Source: Opisthorchis felineus (Eukaryota > Platyhelminthes > Trematoda > Opisthorchiida > Opisthorchiidae). From it: DNA of 64,000 bases. A program made the translations under genes and the position numbers. Location: NCBI GenBank assembly GCA_004794785.1, contig SJOL01007541.1, positions 71,313-135,312 on the forward strand, given 5' to 3'. This document shows, piece by piece, positions 10,801-24,301 of this stretch (the first letter of the stretch is position 1; each line of letters starts with the position of its first letter). The notes under the pieces were generated by a model. The model saw only the letters and a program-made list of their open reading frames with translations. It was not told the origin of the DNA and did no database searches.

Positions 10801-13800
10801 TACCAGCGCGCATAATAGGTATTAGGTCGAAGGAACGCTTGGCATCACTTAAAATTATTGTATGTGCCTACTGGCAGGTTGATTCCGAAAATAGGTCAAG
10901 ACAGCAACGGATTTGTTCATCCATCGTAGGTGCAGCCCACGGTGCACTTCACGCGGCGCAGCGTGACTAACATTACTGCCAGCTGCAGTTTCATGTCACG
11001 TGCCATCGGATGCGCCCGCTAGTATGTTACGCCTAGGCGGTGATCAGAACACTTTAGCTAAACGCCTTGTTCCCTCATAATTTATCAACAACTTCACACT
11101 ACTCGCGCTTGATGTCACATTGTGAACATACCGAATTTAGGCCGAACGTACCCGATGACACCAGCCCTAACGCTGCTCATGATTGCTTATCACGCAGAAT
11201 AGCGTAGTGCACCGACTGACCTATAGACACAGTTGTGGAATTATATCGTTGCATGTCAGACTTTCCAGGTGGAAGGTGGTTCGTGCAGTCATTTGAGTAG
11301 GTACTACCGCCTAATTTACAGGAGCCCCATGTGGTTTGCCACTTCATGCCCCTGGGTTGAGTTTCCCGTTATCAGACAGCTAGAAGAGTGCGTCCTGAAT
11401 TGAAGAGATGATTAGTAAGGAAAACTTTTCACCCGTATTCCGACACCATGATATCCAAAGCTTTTTGTTTGTATTTTTACGTGGGTCTTCTGATGTCTGG
11501 ATTCGCGCTTCCCTGTGATTTCATTCCCATAGGATAAGAAAGCGCTTTGGGTCAACGTAAGGGTTTGTTGTCAGCCTCATGTATCAAAGCGAGACAGTTG
11601 TCTAGACGTAACACACTACAAGCGGGCCATCGTAAACGAGAGATCAAGCTGGATTCAGTTGAGTCTCCTATTAAAACCAGATTCGTGTGCCAATGAGAGT
11701 ATTTGTCGGAAAAGGTGGTGTTTATCGGAATCCGCTATGCTAAGCCTTCCGTAGCGTGGCCATTCATCCTGGTGCTCTAGTCTACAACACAGGAAAATAC
11801 GGGACTGTGCAATTCTTCTTTCCGACTCTTCTGCAACAAAAGTTGTGTACACCAAATCATTTATCAAGAACTTTGCTTCACAATAACTACACCCTGCAAT
11901 ATAATTACATATCTAAGGGTAACATAAGTCTTTAGCAGAAAGTTAGATCTCAGCGGTAGTCCGAATAACTACCACCCATCAGAGACGTGATCACTTTAAG
12001 ACCGTTCGGTCACTTCTCCGATATAGTGCACTTACCTATCTCCAATTGCAAAGTCCTAACAAAATTCTGTTTTTTTTATACTGTCCTCCGTTGAATCCGC
12101 ATCCGGCACTTTCAAAAAGTCGAAAATCTCGTTCTTCGAGAGTTCGGTACAGATGATTGTGTCCCTCGTCCGATTTAACGGGATGCCCCTAGTTTCAACT
12201 GGAGTTTTGACGAGTAGCTTGTACCAAATTAAAAAGCACGGTGTGTGCCTTATTAGTTTTCCCCTCTGCTGGAATCATCAAAGGAATCCCTGAATGCTTG
12301 CCTTTGTTGAAGCAAAGAAAAATGGTAGCACGCCACCCTCGACTGCCAGATTCGAAGCCGCTTATTTTAGACAGGCTTATGCGGCAAAAACTAGTCAGTG
12401 AACCGCGGTCTTCCTTGGGGCCAAAAAATTTGACACGAACGAAACAGAAGTATTGAATCACTAATGGCACAGCCTCCGCGGGGGGGGGAGTGCACATTTT
12501 ATGCGTAGAAGAATCAGTAGCAGTCACTCGTTATAGTTATAGTTATATAGTCGTTATATTCATCCTGTAAGCTGAGTGATTTGGCCTTATTGTACGATAG
12601 TTAAGGCCCTGGTTCGCAAATTCGTACAGTTCTTGTCGCCATCAGTAGACTCGAACAGCATGGAGAATGTGATATTTCAGTACAGTGTTGATTTGTTCTT
12701 ACCTCGTCACAAGCTGTTCCGCGATATCACTCTTTTGGAGTGGTCAACCCCGGGGCCCTGATAAAAGCCCTGGGAGGTTTACTGATGCGTCACATGTGCA
12801 AGCCACAAAAGTCTGGTGATTGCACCGAATTACTGATATGTCACGCTCTGCCTTAACCACTCACTCGTTACGAGTACGCTTTAAGGTTGCAGAATGACAA
12901 ACAATTGACCCGGACGATCACTAAGAGTGCTTGGATGATCGGATGTTTGTGGTGCGTTTGTTTGGTACCCTTCCTATGTCCTCCCGTTTACTACGAAACA
13001 ATCCTCACGGTTTCCATGCAAAATATGACTGCATTTTGTCCGGAGTAGCTAAAGAAACACAAGCGGTCTATGTTGTGTCGCCAGGCGTAGAGGACGATAG
13101 GAGTGTTTGAGAATAGCAGCACAATACTGAAGGGAGAATAAAGCATCTAGCAAAGCCTGGATGCAACTTCGGTATGATTGGGGTAAACTGAGGAGTTTAA
13201 GGACCTAAGTCACAAAAGTTTCAGTGAAGCTCCCATATGATCAAGGCCGTTTTTGCCAGCATCTCGTGAGTAAACCGATGGTAAACCGACACTGGAGCAT
13301 CACGAATAGTTCGCGTAGAACGTTTACCAACGTAGTTCTTTGGGGTGTTGACAACAGCCCAGTAGATCAGTAATAAAACATCTCCAGAACACCAACCACA
13401 CTGATAGACCGAATGCATTTCGGATTGTTATACGTCCGGAACAACTCTGTTCTTCGTCGCCTAGCGGCTGCGGCCACAACCAGCATCCATCTAGACCTCT
13501 GATCCAAAAAGATACTTTTAGCATTAGCCCCACAAAATTGGTGTTAATGGACAGAACTTTAACGTTTCCTTTCCTCTTCCAATCTCCCGTCGTGTCTGTT
13601 CACTCCCTTCTTTTGCTCAATGTGGATCATTATGCATCAGTCTTGGTTTGACGACCTGCACCGACTTTGCGTTCACATCTATAAACAATCGTACCATTCG
13701 TCCTCCTCCCCCATATGCGATCCATGTCTCTTGGTTATTCTCACGGGCTTTGTTTGCCCAGATGTCCATTCCTGTTTAATATGATGACAGCCTGTAGGGG

Positions 13801-16800
13801 AATGGTATCGTAAAATCATGACCGTAAAATGAAAGTAGAATCAGGTCAATCACGTTTGCTCAAAGAGCAACAATGTCTGCTGAAATATGTAAATATAAGC
13901 CCGAGTGAGTTAACAGTGTGAACTGAAATGCTTTATTATGAATCCGTCTACCAGGTCGAAAGTGCCATTAAGGGATGTTGAACTGCAATCCCAGTAGGAT
14001 CTAACCTTTCTATTAACGGGACCAGCGACACGTGAAACATCCATTTGTTTCGCTAGTAGGTGGGCATATGGGACAGGAAGTCACCACAATGTTAAACAGC
14101 ACCGTGTCAATGTTCATCCGCATCCGATTACCCTTATATGGCCCACGGATTTGTGTGAGCAATAATGGTAAACAGTTCTTGATCGAATATACTCCACTCC
14201 ATCCTGTAACTAGCATTTTTTTTTCAAAGCAAAATGCGTCGATACCTTAGATTTTTACTCGGATGAACTCTGAGGCAGACTTTGCGAGGCGCATTCGGCG
14301 CGAGAGCATTAAAAACGAGCCCTCATCCTTTCAGTTTGTAACTGAATGTTTAACTTCATATCAAGCAATTCTTTTCAGAAATTTCACTATGAAGCGCCTT
14401 CGGAGCGGGGACTGCACATCTGATGAGCTCAAGCGGTATGCACTTAAAAGTCGATCAAAAGTGTAGAATTTTCGGAACAGAATGTTGTGACAGCGTTGCG
14501 CATTTTGCGTAACGACCTTCAAATGTTCTTTTGGGCGTATACCATGTCGCAGTCTAAATCATTCACAAATGAAACCACAACCACGTGTGCATTTACCGTT
14601 GAAGTAAACGAACCACTGATCCAACATCATGCGTGTATCAGATCAGTACTAGTCATGGTGAACCACGGTCTTATGCTATCCATGGACTTTGAAAGATTAT
14701 TACCACTCAGTTGTTTCGCTTATCCTTGGCACTTTATTGACAGACGTTTTCCACAGTTCGTCTACAGTACTCGAGCTTACGGTACTTTCACTTGCCACCA
14801 TTTACAACCTTCATGAGTTTCTGGAGCACCTAGTTCAAGCCATGGTGCTGTGGTTTGAACTTTCTTTTCCTCTATTAGAGAAATCGTTGCTCACTTATCT
14901 ACCGGTAAACCACTCTCCCCGTTCAATTCACCTCTCAACTTTCAATAGAACACCCCCTCGTTGTTTATGACTCGTGTTTAGGTTCTAAAAAGGGAGCGTT
15001 GATTCAACCAAAAGAAGGGTTGAACTGTTGTGTAAAGTTCGTAAAATTAAAAATACCTTTATTACGGGTTCGGAAGTTTTTGAAAAAGGTCTTATGCATT
15101 CGGTAACCCAACACACACATTTAATGATTCTATGCACCGAATCTGCGACGGCGAAAATAAGAGTTGGAAATACAATCGACATTTGTTGTCATTTCCTCGT
15201 CAGTTCATAATTCATTGCGCTTGCATGGAATGCTGTATCGGTTCAAATAATCACGGGCCCAAAATATTTGCAATCCGCCTAGGGGAAAAATGGACCTCGA
15301 GTTAATGAAGGAAGCCCTTGTCACCATTCTTGCACGCGTGTTGTTTACCCACTACCTAGTATCATCACTTACTGTTTGGCAGCAAGACCAAAAACTGATA
15401 AGACATTTTGATGGCTTTTCCGGTGCCCCCATGCCCTTTTTGGGGGTTGCACGTGAAGATTTTACAAAATCACTTGCGATCTGAAACGGAAACATAGGTT
15501 AGCATCAGCCTCCATCAGTAAATTAACACGAATCCACCTACCACCACAAAAGATCTAGACAGCCGTAACCGCTGAATATTCCGACAGACGGGTAAGGCCC
15601 TTTTTTTGAGGTGTGGCATGTTGTGTTCAGAGTAAGCCTCCAGAAGCAGTGCTAATGGTGAATATCTCCCCAGTGCTACCCGGTCTGTGCGCAACAGGCT
15701 TTTTCTATCTGTCGTTTCTATACTTTTGGATAGCCCTGCTGTCACATATACCGCACTCTTATTACCTGCCGACGGCGAAGCAGTCTATCGAGTATGTAGG
15801 GTTTCTCAGATAAACCTAGGAATCAAGCTTCGGTATACTCTGACCTACAACTAATGAGCGGTGTTTTAATTAACACGAAGCTCAGTCGGGTGTAAACTAA
15901 CTGGAGTCGTGTGAGCAAACAAACCATGGGTGGAGTTGTCTGTCCTCGCGGGGTCATCGCTCAATGCTTTTGCTTGATCAAGGTGTCATCATAGTAAATG
16001 TGTGATTCGGAATTTAGGTCACATTGTTGTAGCGATTGGATACCTGTCCGGTTGAAACAATTTCTGACCAGAGCGCCTAAAGGGCATGGGTAAACGAGCT
16101 TTTTCCTTGTAACAACGCCGGATATCCAAGACATTTTGATGGAGGTGATGATAATCACTAGCTTTTTCTATGCGATCCACTTCTTCGCAGACGTCGTGCT
16201 TTGTTTGGGTTTCCTGATCTCGGGCTCCCCAGGTCAACTGAAGCTCCCTGGTTTGGGTGGTCGTTATGTGGAGTTGGAGCATAACTCATCGTGTAAATCT
16301 TAAATTGGGATCCTAAATTGAAAAAACTATGAGACGCTGTGCAGGTGTAAACTGTAGTTGTCAATCTTCATTGTGCAGGCCAAGCCAAGAATAGTGTCCA
16401 CCGATGGATTAGTGTGTCATGATGTCGCTTCAGGAATACACTGAGCAAAGTGGCACGACCATGACAAATAATTAAGTACTTTCGTACATCAAACACCAGC
16501 ATGGCGGGAACTTCTTGGGAACCAGAGGTATCCGCCTGCGATACCAGTTCGGAAGACAGCGCATCGGGACAGATTCTTGAAGCCTGATAAAGCACCTCAT
16601 ATTTGATTTTACGTAAAAAGAACATTCCTGATCGCCTGAGATCCATTGATTCAAACAGAGGTGTTTTTAGAAAACTTCATTCTATCATCCAGAGAGTAGT
16701 GGAGTTTTTCGGTCCTCGTCAACTAATGTCTTGCGCGTCTGAAACGTTCGTTTTTTTATCAGTTGTTTATCTCATAACGGGGGCACGGATGTCATCAAGT

Positions 16801-18346
16801 TTTGCATAACTGTTCATAATACCAAACAAGCGGTACCATTTCTTGTGAAATTACAAGTCCCACGGAGAGATCTACTTAGACCAGCAAGCAATCTGATACA
16901 TATTTCGTGCGGACGAAAGACGCCAACATAAGAGGTGCCTTGGAGTCCCGCTCGAAGCTCGTTCAATTTGTGAACCGAAAAATTTATTCAGTTATTACTG
17001 GCATGGAACCTCTGCCCTTAATTATTGGACATTCCTGTATACCTAAGGTGAATGGCCGATTAGTTTTGACCATCATCTTACCCGTGTACTCAGAGCCTTT
17101 ATTAAAAATCTGCGTTCAGCGCTCTTCTGTATGCTCCGTCAGAACGGCGCAGCCGTTATTTTTACTTTTGTGTTGTCTGCTATGAGCAGGTTCTTGCAGC
17201 CAGTTGCTTTCAGTCATTTATCGGATCCGAGAACGGTGATTCTCGTGGTCGTCTTAATCCGTGTTAACCCACCAACTCATGGCTGCATCACCTGTGTTCA
17301 AGTAATTTCTCGTCATTTCCACTGTATCCCCGGATGTTTTATCACCTAGCATCATGCCACTTCACTCCATTTTTTCCCATGTGGCCTGAATAAGTAACAT
17401 GCAACCCACAAAATGCACTGTGTGACGCGCATAACTTGTGTTAAGTATATTTTTCCTAATGGCACCGAACTGACAGTCTCCCTCGGGATTGCATATGAAA
17501 GCAAGAAATATGTTGAGCTGAATACGTTATCTCGCCGTTGGAGAAGTAAGGTGTGTATCTTGGCATACCTTCATAGGCGTTTTAATTCCAACAGTTTTCT
17601 TTCCTACCCGACACCATTGCCATCAGTAACCCCCTCCCAAACAACAACCTCCAAGGTAACCGCTTTTAGTTGATCGCGGCAATTTACTGTTGTAATACAT
17701 CAAAATTTCCTAGCATATTCGCTAAATGGGCTGACGAATCCCAATCCTTCACCATGTAATCAGTGCCTTTTCTCTCAGGACTGGGAAAAAGCCCTGAACG
17801 TCTTAGAGCATAGTATTATTTCACTCTCCCTGCAGTATCCACTCCTTTAACGAGCTCATTTTGATTGGTCTCGCCAGCGACCGCCGGAGAGAAATTTCGC
17901 TGCACTGTATGGATGATGGTTGTCATATCCAGTAACTCAACGAGTAATGTATGTAGCATCTAACTATGCTCAGCTAACAGGGATCAACAAGGTAATTGTG
18001 TGACGATATAATTGACCGTTGGATTATTAGTTAATTGCTATGCTTAGTGTTCTCCTACTCTGCACACTGAATCATCGTTTCCTATTGCTACGTCGAAAAA
18101 TCCCACTATGCTCACTTGTCGACCAAAATGATTCAAGCCTAGTTCGTTAGTGTCGTGGGACAGTGTAGCTGCTGTATTTGCTATCGGTCGCTTAACATAA
18201 CATTTAACCAGGACACAGGACATGACCATTGTGTTGTTTTCCTTTGAGAATTACGGTACCCCCCCCCCCCAACAGGCGACCTTCAAAGAGAGGCCGACGT
18301 CAAGTCACTATTGAAAGGAGATTAAGAGCCTCTTTCTCCAAAAAAT

Positions 18347-18527
18347 CGTTCAGCTGTAGCGCTCTTTCGGTGCCTAACTGCGATGCCACCCGAAGGAAGC
18401 ACGAGGGCTGGAATACTGCCAGGTTGCCCAAGCCTAGACAGGGGAAGTCGAGAGGCAGGTTTGGGGTTCAAACCACAAACCTCCCGGTCTGTAAGTTCGC
18501 GCTGTAAACACTGAGCCATCGCGCCTC
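18347..18527 (-). mobile_element. tRNA-derived SINE, minus-strand, near full length
   Basis: Runs from CGTTCAGCTGTAGC (tail side) to AACACTGAGCCATCGCGCC (head side), with GGTTGCCCAAGCCTAGACAG in the body. The B box is partly decayed (GGGGTTCAAACC). Same family as 948-1140. Confidence 0.88.
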
Positions 18528-19495
18528 TTTCTTCAATGAGGAGATTAATGTATGTCAGCTATTTTGGCAACCATAGAGTATTTCCTATATGGTTCTGGGT
18601 ACGATTGCTTGCTAAGACGAGGGCTATTCTGGAAAAAGCTCCGTTGCTCCAAACATGTACTTTCCGATTATATTTCCTAGTGGGGCAAGTACTGGGTTGA
18701 GTCCGCTCTCCAAAAGATCGGCCGCAATTTGCGCCACAGACTGGCGATCCTCGTCACGTTACAGTCAAACATCCTTGGTGGATTTGTTGAACTTGAACCT
18801 GTTTCTTTAACCCTTTGTGGGCGTTTTACCATTTTTAGTTCGTTACGTTGTGCGTTACGTTCTGTTACTCCTGAAGACTAAAGGGCGTTAATGCCTCAGT
18901 CTCACCGTTTCAGTCTTATTTTGTTAGGGTTAGGTTTAAACAGATTTATAAATCATCATATACCTGTTTCGGTTATCAGGTGTTGACCAAGAGTCCGTTG
19001 AAGGATATCTGTCTATTCGCTACTGGTCTGTTTGTACTACTGTTTGTCTTTTATGCATCACTGGCTGAACCGACATTCAGAAGGTCTGAATAAAGTGTCA
19101 GAATAAATTTGACTGCCTTTCCCCAAGTCGATTTCAAATACAACTAATGTGAGTAAGAAAGCCAAATAGCCGTAGCTACCTAGATTACGAGAAACTGTAC
19201 ACTTTCTGGGGCCAGGTGCACACCGGTCCCTATGCTGATATCTTTCCAAGAGAAACCACCCAGCAGATGGTCCAGCGTTTTCGATCGGCAACGACCTAGT
19301 GACCGAATTCCCGGGGAAAGCAACCCCTCCTCATAGCCCTTCCTGTGAGATTACTGACTCCGTATTGTCCATTGGTCAGACACCACCTTTAAATGGTATA
19401 TTTAAAAATGCGCCCTTCACTCTTCGCCTATTCACCCGCTAGTTTTCCTCAATTAGTGTTGTCTGTGAGACTTCATACTGTTTTATTTATTGTAG

Positions 19496-19672
19496 GCGCT
19501 CCGGTGGCAACGCGAATTGCGCGATTCAGAGGTTCAGCGAGAGGATCAAGAGGCGCGAATTAACAGCCTGGAACAGCGTTATCTGGCTACCCAACGAGAA
19601 GCCACAAGTGCATTGGATCGCTTGAGCCGAGCTCAGTCGGATCTGATCAGTCGCGAAGTTGAGTTGAAACAG
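19496..19672 (+). CDS. Liprin-alpha exon 5 (coiled coil)
   Basis: Encodes residues 329-387, phase 0 on both sides, after a 12.9-kb intron. INSLEQRYLATQREATSALD matches the family segment ITTLEKRYLAAQREATS. The acceptor is TTTATTTATTGTAG and the donor GTATGC at 19673. Confidence 0.94.
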
Positions 19673-20007
19673 GTATGCTAGCAAATTATATGTGTCGTTC
19701 CATATAATCAACGTTCAATCCTTTGTTGATAATTAGGTTGAAACATCTACTCTCGGTCTGCGGCTACTTGACTCACTACCCAGATGAAGTTTACGTCATC
19801 TTTTTATGCATTTACTGATCTTCTGTAGGTAGCGCAACAACAACGATCTGTTTATTTCCTTTTGACTCGCAAATGTGCATCAGTTGCAATCAGTACTTCA
19901 AGTTGACATAACAGTACCTCGCATTCGAATGTGTTCGTTTTGGCTAGTCTGACAGTTCTACTTTCCAGGCTTCAAACTTCGTATTTTCTCACTATCTTCA
20001 ATTCTAG
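19673..20007 (+). other. Intron 5
   Basis: 335 bp, GTATGC...TTCTAG. No feature seen. Confidence 0.85.
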
Positions 20008-20358
20008 GCCCAAGATCAAGCCAAATCGCTCGCTGCGGAAGCGCAAACACTGAAGGCCGAAATGGCTAGATTGCAGATTGAAAAGTCAACATCTGATAAA
20101 GGGTGTATGTCGAACGGGGACAAAAACGACTCACAGACCAGCGAATCATCGGATTCGGACGGCAACGCCGGTCGTAAATCCCAGGATGCAGCTGGCGTAG
20201 CCGAAGAAGTCACCGAGGAATTGAAATCCAAGCTAAGTCAAGCAGAAGAACGGATTCATGAGATGGAATCGGGCATGAAGGAAACGCAAGCAGAATTGCA
20301 ACGTGCCAGACAACGAGAACGAATAAACGAAGATCACAGCTCGCGTCTAACTGCAACG
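20008..20358 (+). CDS. Liprin-alpha exon 6 (coiled coil with acidic insert)
   Basis: Encodes residues 388-504, phase 0 on both sides. It begins AQDQAKSLAAEAQTLKAEMA. A hydrophilic insert (SNGDKNDSQTSESSDSDGN) follows that is not in the vertebrate protein. The end (ETQAELQRARQRERINEDHS, SRLTAT) aligns with human NQELQRARQREKMNEEHNKRL. The donor is GTATGA at 20359. Confidence 0.94.
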
Positions 20359-23300
20359 GTATGAGTTTTTGTCGGTTGCTTTTGAATTATAGCAGTCAGT
20401 TGGTCAACACGGAACTAGTGTAGTACTCACCGGTTCGCTGGCTTCACGCAAAGTAACAATGCGCCTGGGTTGCATGCCAGACATTCCGCTTCGCAAGCTG
20501 TCATTTCAGTGACTAGTGCCTTTGGTTCCATTATGCTTGACTGGAACGTAGACAGCAAAATGACGCTGGTTACCCTATCTAAACACAGAAAGTCTGTGTC
20601 GGCTTATGAAAGCACAAGTCTTTCTAACTAGTCTTTTGCAGCACCTTACCTCAAGTTAACTCTCCATAATTTACCCGTAAGGACTGAACGACTTCGAAAC
20701 GACCGGTTTCTAATAACTTCAACTAGTGAACATTCTTATCTTGCCGGTCCCGACTAGTCTTTTTGCTCGCAACCCTCCGGATTAGAGTAGGATATCCTAT
20801 ACTTACTTACGAGCCAACAGCTGATCAACTGTCCAATCTTTCCTGCTGTCAAACATGAACTACCAGTCTTTTCAGCAATACAGAAGCGATTAATTTTATT
20901 ATTACCTTCAGATAGGCGCTTATTTTGTACCGTATCGTCTTCCGGTAGTCCCCCTATGTTTTTTTTTTCATTATCGGCCGCTGATTTTCGTCGAATTTTT
21001 ATTTGTATTCACACGAAGGAGGATCAACAAAAATGGGTGGACAAAGTTTGTCACTGTAGGACCTCTTGCAATAGAGTTTGGTACCAATTCTCCTCCTATC
21101 AAAGTTAATTTCATCAACGTGTTTTGTGGATGTTGAGCCGCAACGTTTCGTGCGGTTACTTATGACTGTGCATCTTGCTTACTGAATCTAATGCATGCGT
21201 GTATATGTGGGAATGCAGAATAACTCAGTTTCTGCTAACTATTTATCTTCAAAAAATCTACCAAACTGAAAGTTTGTGGTAAGGTAAACTGTTGGGCAAC
21301 GAAGCAAAACCTCAACCTTCCACAACTAATTAGGCAACTTGGCAATATCAACCACTCCCTCCTCCGGACGATGTTTACAGGCTGGGAACAGTTGAGACAA
21401 AATGCACTCTTGAGAAACGTGAAAACAGGACGTTGCATTTAGCTGAAAGAAAGTCTTCCTTCCATGTATGGGAAGGTTAAGCCGTCGTCTCGGCGTCGTA
21501 CGAATTTTACTTGGATTTTTTGTGTTCAGACTCACTTATGTCACCAGTGGATAGGAGCGCATTTGTGAAGCATCTAAGATGTTCCCTCTTCAAGACTACC
21601 AGAAGTGCAGTTTGTGTGAATAACGAGTGAGTACACACAAGTGCTAGCACTGTTGTGTAGCCTGGATACTACTCATCTGTACCACGCTTGGATTCGGAGC
21701 ATTTTTAATCAGTGGGTTTCAATGTAAAATTCCGGACCAAGTTCGCGTGAATGTATTTCGGCGAACACCAGCGCTCAACGTAGGTTTATGCTGCGGCACA
21801 GCACATGGTCAATCAAAGAACCACAGAAAAAAACAATAGTTCCGGTAAACTCAAGCCAATACCCTTCGAAATACAGTCCTCGTTTCCACTTCGTTACTTC
21901 TTCTGTGCTTTTTGTCAAAAGATCACACTGTAATGCCTGATGTCTTCAGTGACGTGTGCAGGCGCGTTTCGAACTTCTTTCATTCGGCATTTGCAATGTT
22001 TACTGCATTTTATCACGACTGATACATGGTACAAATATGCGGTCCGCAGACTAGGCCTTAGTTGTCACTGTGTGCTCGTGAATCCTTGTGTGCGCAGTCA
22101 CCATTGAATCGATTAGTAATGTAGTTGGCAGTTGGTCACGTGAACTTGAGCTCGTCTCAGTTCCGTACAGATGAAAATATTTCCCCGTTACACCTGTACT
22201 GCCTGTTTATCCAGGGCTAACGAAATATTTCTCGACACAAATGATCGTACGATATTTTGCGGGGAAATTTTGGTAGTATTTTGAAACGTAAAGTAAGTGG
22301 CGGGCGACACCGGCACCAGTTTGCTTATTATACTGCTATATGACGTTCATTTTTATCTGTGATGACCAACGTTGCTATATAATTACGACACAGTTGTCTA
22401 GTCTTCAAACACTTTTTCTCAGTTATCAAGATTCCGGTCACTTAATTTGTTCGTGGAACTTGTAAGACGGAGAATGCCAATGTAAGCTTGCCCATAATCG
22501 CAGCCTAGTTTGGGATGCTGATCGCACAGGCATTTGTTGGAGGCGCGGTGACCACTTTTCAGGCCATTATTTTCGATGCCGTGCCAGACAGACAATCAGA
22601 GTACTCAGTCTTCTGTAATTTTTGAGTCCCTTGTCTCGCCGGGTGATCTTGTCCACTGCCTAGGGCCGCCAAAACCGTAGGGAAATTTTAGGGAGCATGA
22701 AAGAACGTTCTGACATTTCCTGAGTTTAAAAATTTCATACAAAGCGTTTGTTAAGATGCTCGGTTTACGAATACATATATGAGCACTGGCATGCTTTCAT
22801 ACCCTATCGAATACGTCTCATCTCAGCCACTTTCAGCGCGTCAGTGTTGTCCATACAGGTAAAACCAACGTCCTTTCTCGCCTAGGCTTGATTCGTTATG
22901 GGAGAGCGTAGTGTTCGCTTTTCGGTCCACCAGTGCATGACAGTTAACTCCAACTGTGTCATGAGCGAAACCCAGCCCTTAGTAAGGACCGGGGCTATTC
23001 TGGGTAGAAATCCTTCAGGATAATCATACTGTTTATGTGTTCCGTGGGACCGTAAACACCTGCGTCAGGTGAAAGGTACCGCTTCATTTCAGCTGCATGT
23101 TTTTACTCACGGTATGCTCCTTGCTGGAGGGAATGGGTTGGGTCTGTAGTGTCCTAGTTTTAGCAAACACGTAAGCAGCTTCCCCTAATACCAGTCTATT
23201 TCATTGGCTTAACTTTTGAAGAGAAATCAGTAGTTTATGCTTTTCGTCGACCAAAGCACTATTTTTTGAGTTCATCTGTTGTTTGGGCCGTTTACTCGCA

Positions 23301-23640
23301 GATCGGAAACCCATTTGACATCAATTCGTAAAGTAAGCCCCACCTTAATGATCGAAGTGTTGTAGTGCTGTATCTTGGTAAGGGTACTTGAAGACAGTTA
23401 GTAAATGCTAGGTTCCAATGGTCTGATTGCTATTGGAGGATTAGGCTTGTGGGCTTCTTTTTGAAAACCTGTTAGCTGGGACCGCCAACAGACGCTAAAG
23501 TTACTCATTTCATCAGATTCTATCCGCTTCATCGGCTCGAGTGACTGAGGTGTAATAAACTTCGTAATACTTGCTTTGGCCTACCGCTGGACCCTTCCCC
23601 AGTTGGGCCCTTCTTTTGAAACATTTTCTAATGTTTCTAG
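20359..23640 (+). other. Intron 6
   Basis: 3.3 kb. No copy of the SINE or hammerhead families and no conserved frame recognised. Confidence 0.75.
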
Positions 23641-23851
23641 GTGGATAAGCTTCTACTGGAATCCAATGAACGTTTGCAAACTCATCTGCGAGAAAAAATG
23701 GCGGCTCTAGAGGAAAAGAACCAACTTAACACTGAACTGGATCGTCTGAGACGCGTTCTTGATTCTTGCCAGGCTGAGAGAGATCGGGCAATTGCTGATG
23801 TGGAACGTTTAAGGCGACAAGTTATGGGCACTACACCTACTTCTTCACACG
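23641..23851 (+). CDS. Liprin-alpha exon 7 (end of first coiled-coil region)
   Basis: Encodes residues 505-574 plus one base. The start VDKLLLESNERLQTHLREKM, then AALEEKN, matches human [27 protein letters not shown] almost residue for residue and joins the preceding exon seamlessly. The acceptor is CTAATGTTTCTAG and the donor GTGAGT at 23852, phase 1. Confidence 0.96.
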
Positions 23852-24185
23852 GTGAGTTTCACTGGAGTTTTGTCACCTATATCGAGATGCAGTGTTGCTC
23901 TCACTAGATATCGTCCTCGGGAGGTATCCCAGTTTCCTCCTGATGGGTGCGACAAGGAATTGTTAAGCCCATCAGTATCTGTTTTTTCCGGATCTTCGAT
24001 TTATTGCCTAGCTGGATTCCACATGGCAAGGAGCTAGTCAAATCAATCCCTCTTAAGCCCTCATTGGCTGACTATTGTTTATTCACGGAGAGATTAGTTT
24101 GAATATCGCTGTTGAATGCTTCCGTCTACTGAATATTGTTCTACAGCGTAGATTTTCTCCGCGTCACCCGCTCTCCTGTTTGTAG
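23852..24185 (+). other. Intron 7
   Basis: 334 bp, GTGAGT...TTTGTAG. No feature seen. Confidence 0.85.
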
Positions 24186-24301
24186 ATGGCTCACTTCCGT
24201 CGACCATATGCCGCGGGCCTAAAAATCGGACCGCCGTTCGATCTGATCAGGGAGGAACTACTAGTTGGGAGGATGGAAACTGGGACAAACCACCGGTGCA
24301 G
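24186..24301 (+). CDS. Liprin-alpha exon 8 (linker)
   Basis: Encodes residues 575-613, entered in phase 1 after CTCTCCTGTTTGTAG and left in phase 0 at GTAAGT (24302). The sequence (GPKNRTAVRSDQGGTTSWED, GNWDKPPVQ) resembles the loosely conserved RDEP...DxEW stretch between coiled-coil blocks in animal liprins. Exon status rests mainly on clean borders, phase match and position. Confidence 0.8.

Larger units (their letters stand above)
6585..19495 (+). other. Intron 4, 12.9 kb
   Basis: The largest intron. It holds the hammerhead-family relic at 6918-7010, duplicated unit copy 1 at 7086-7880 and a minus-strand SINE at 18347-18527. I saw no conserved exon, RNA gene or further repeat in 7900-18300 or 18530-19495. 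Confidence 0.7.
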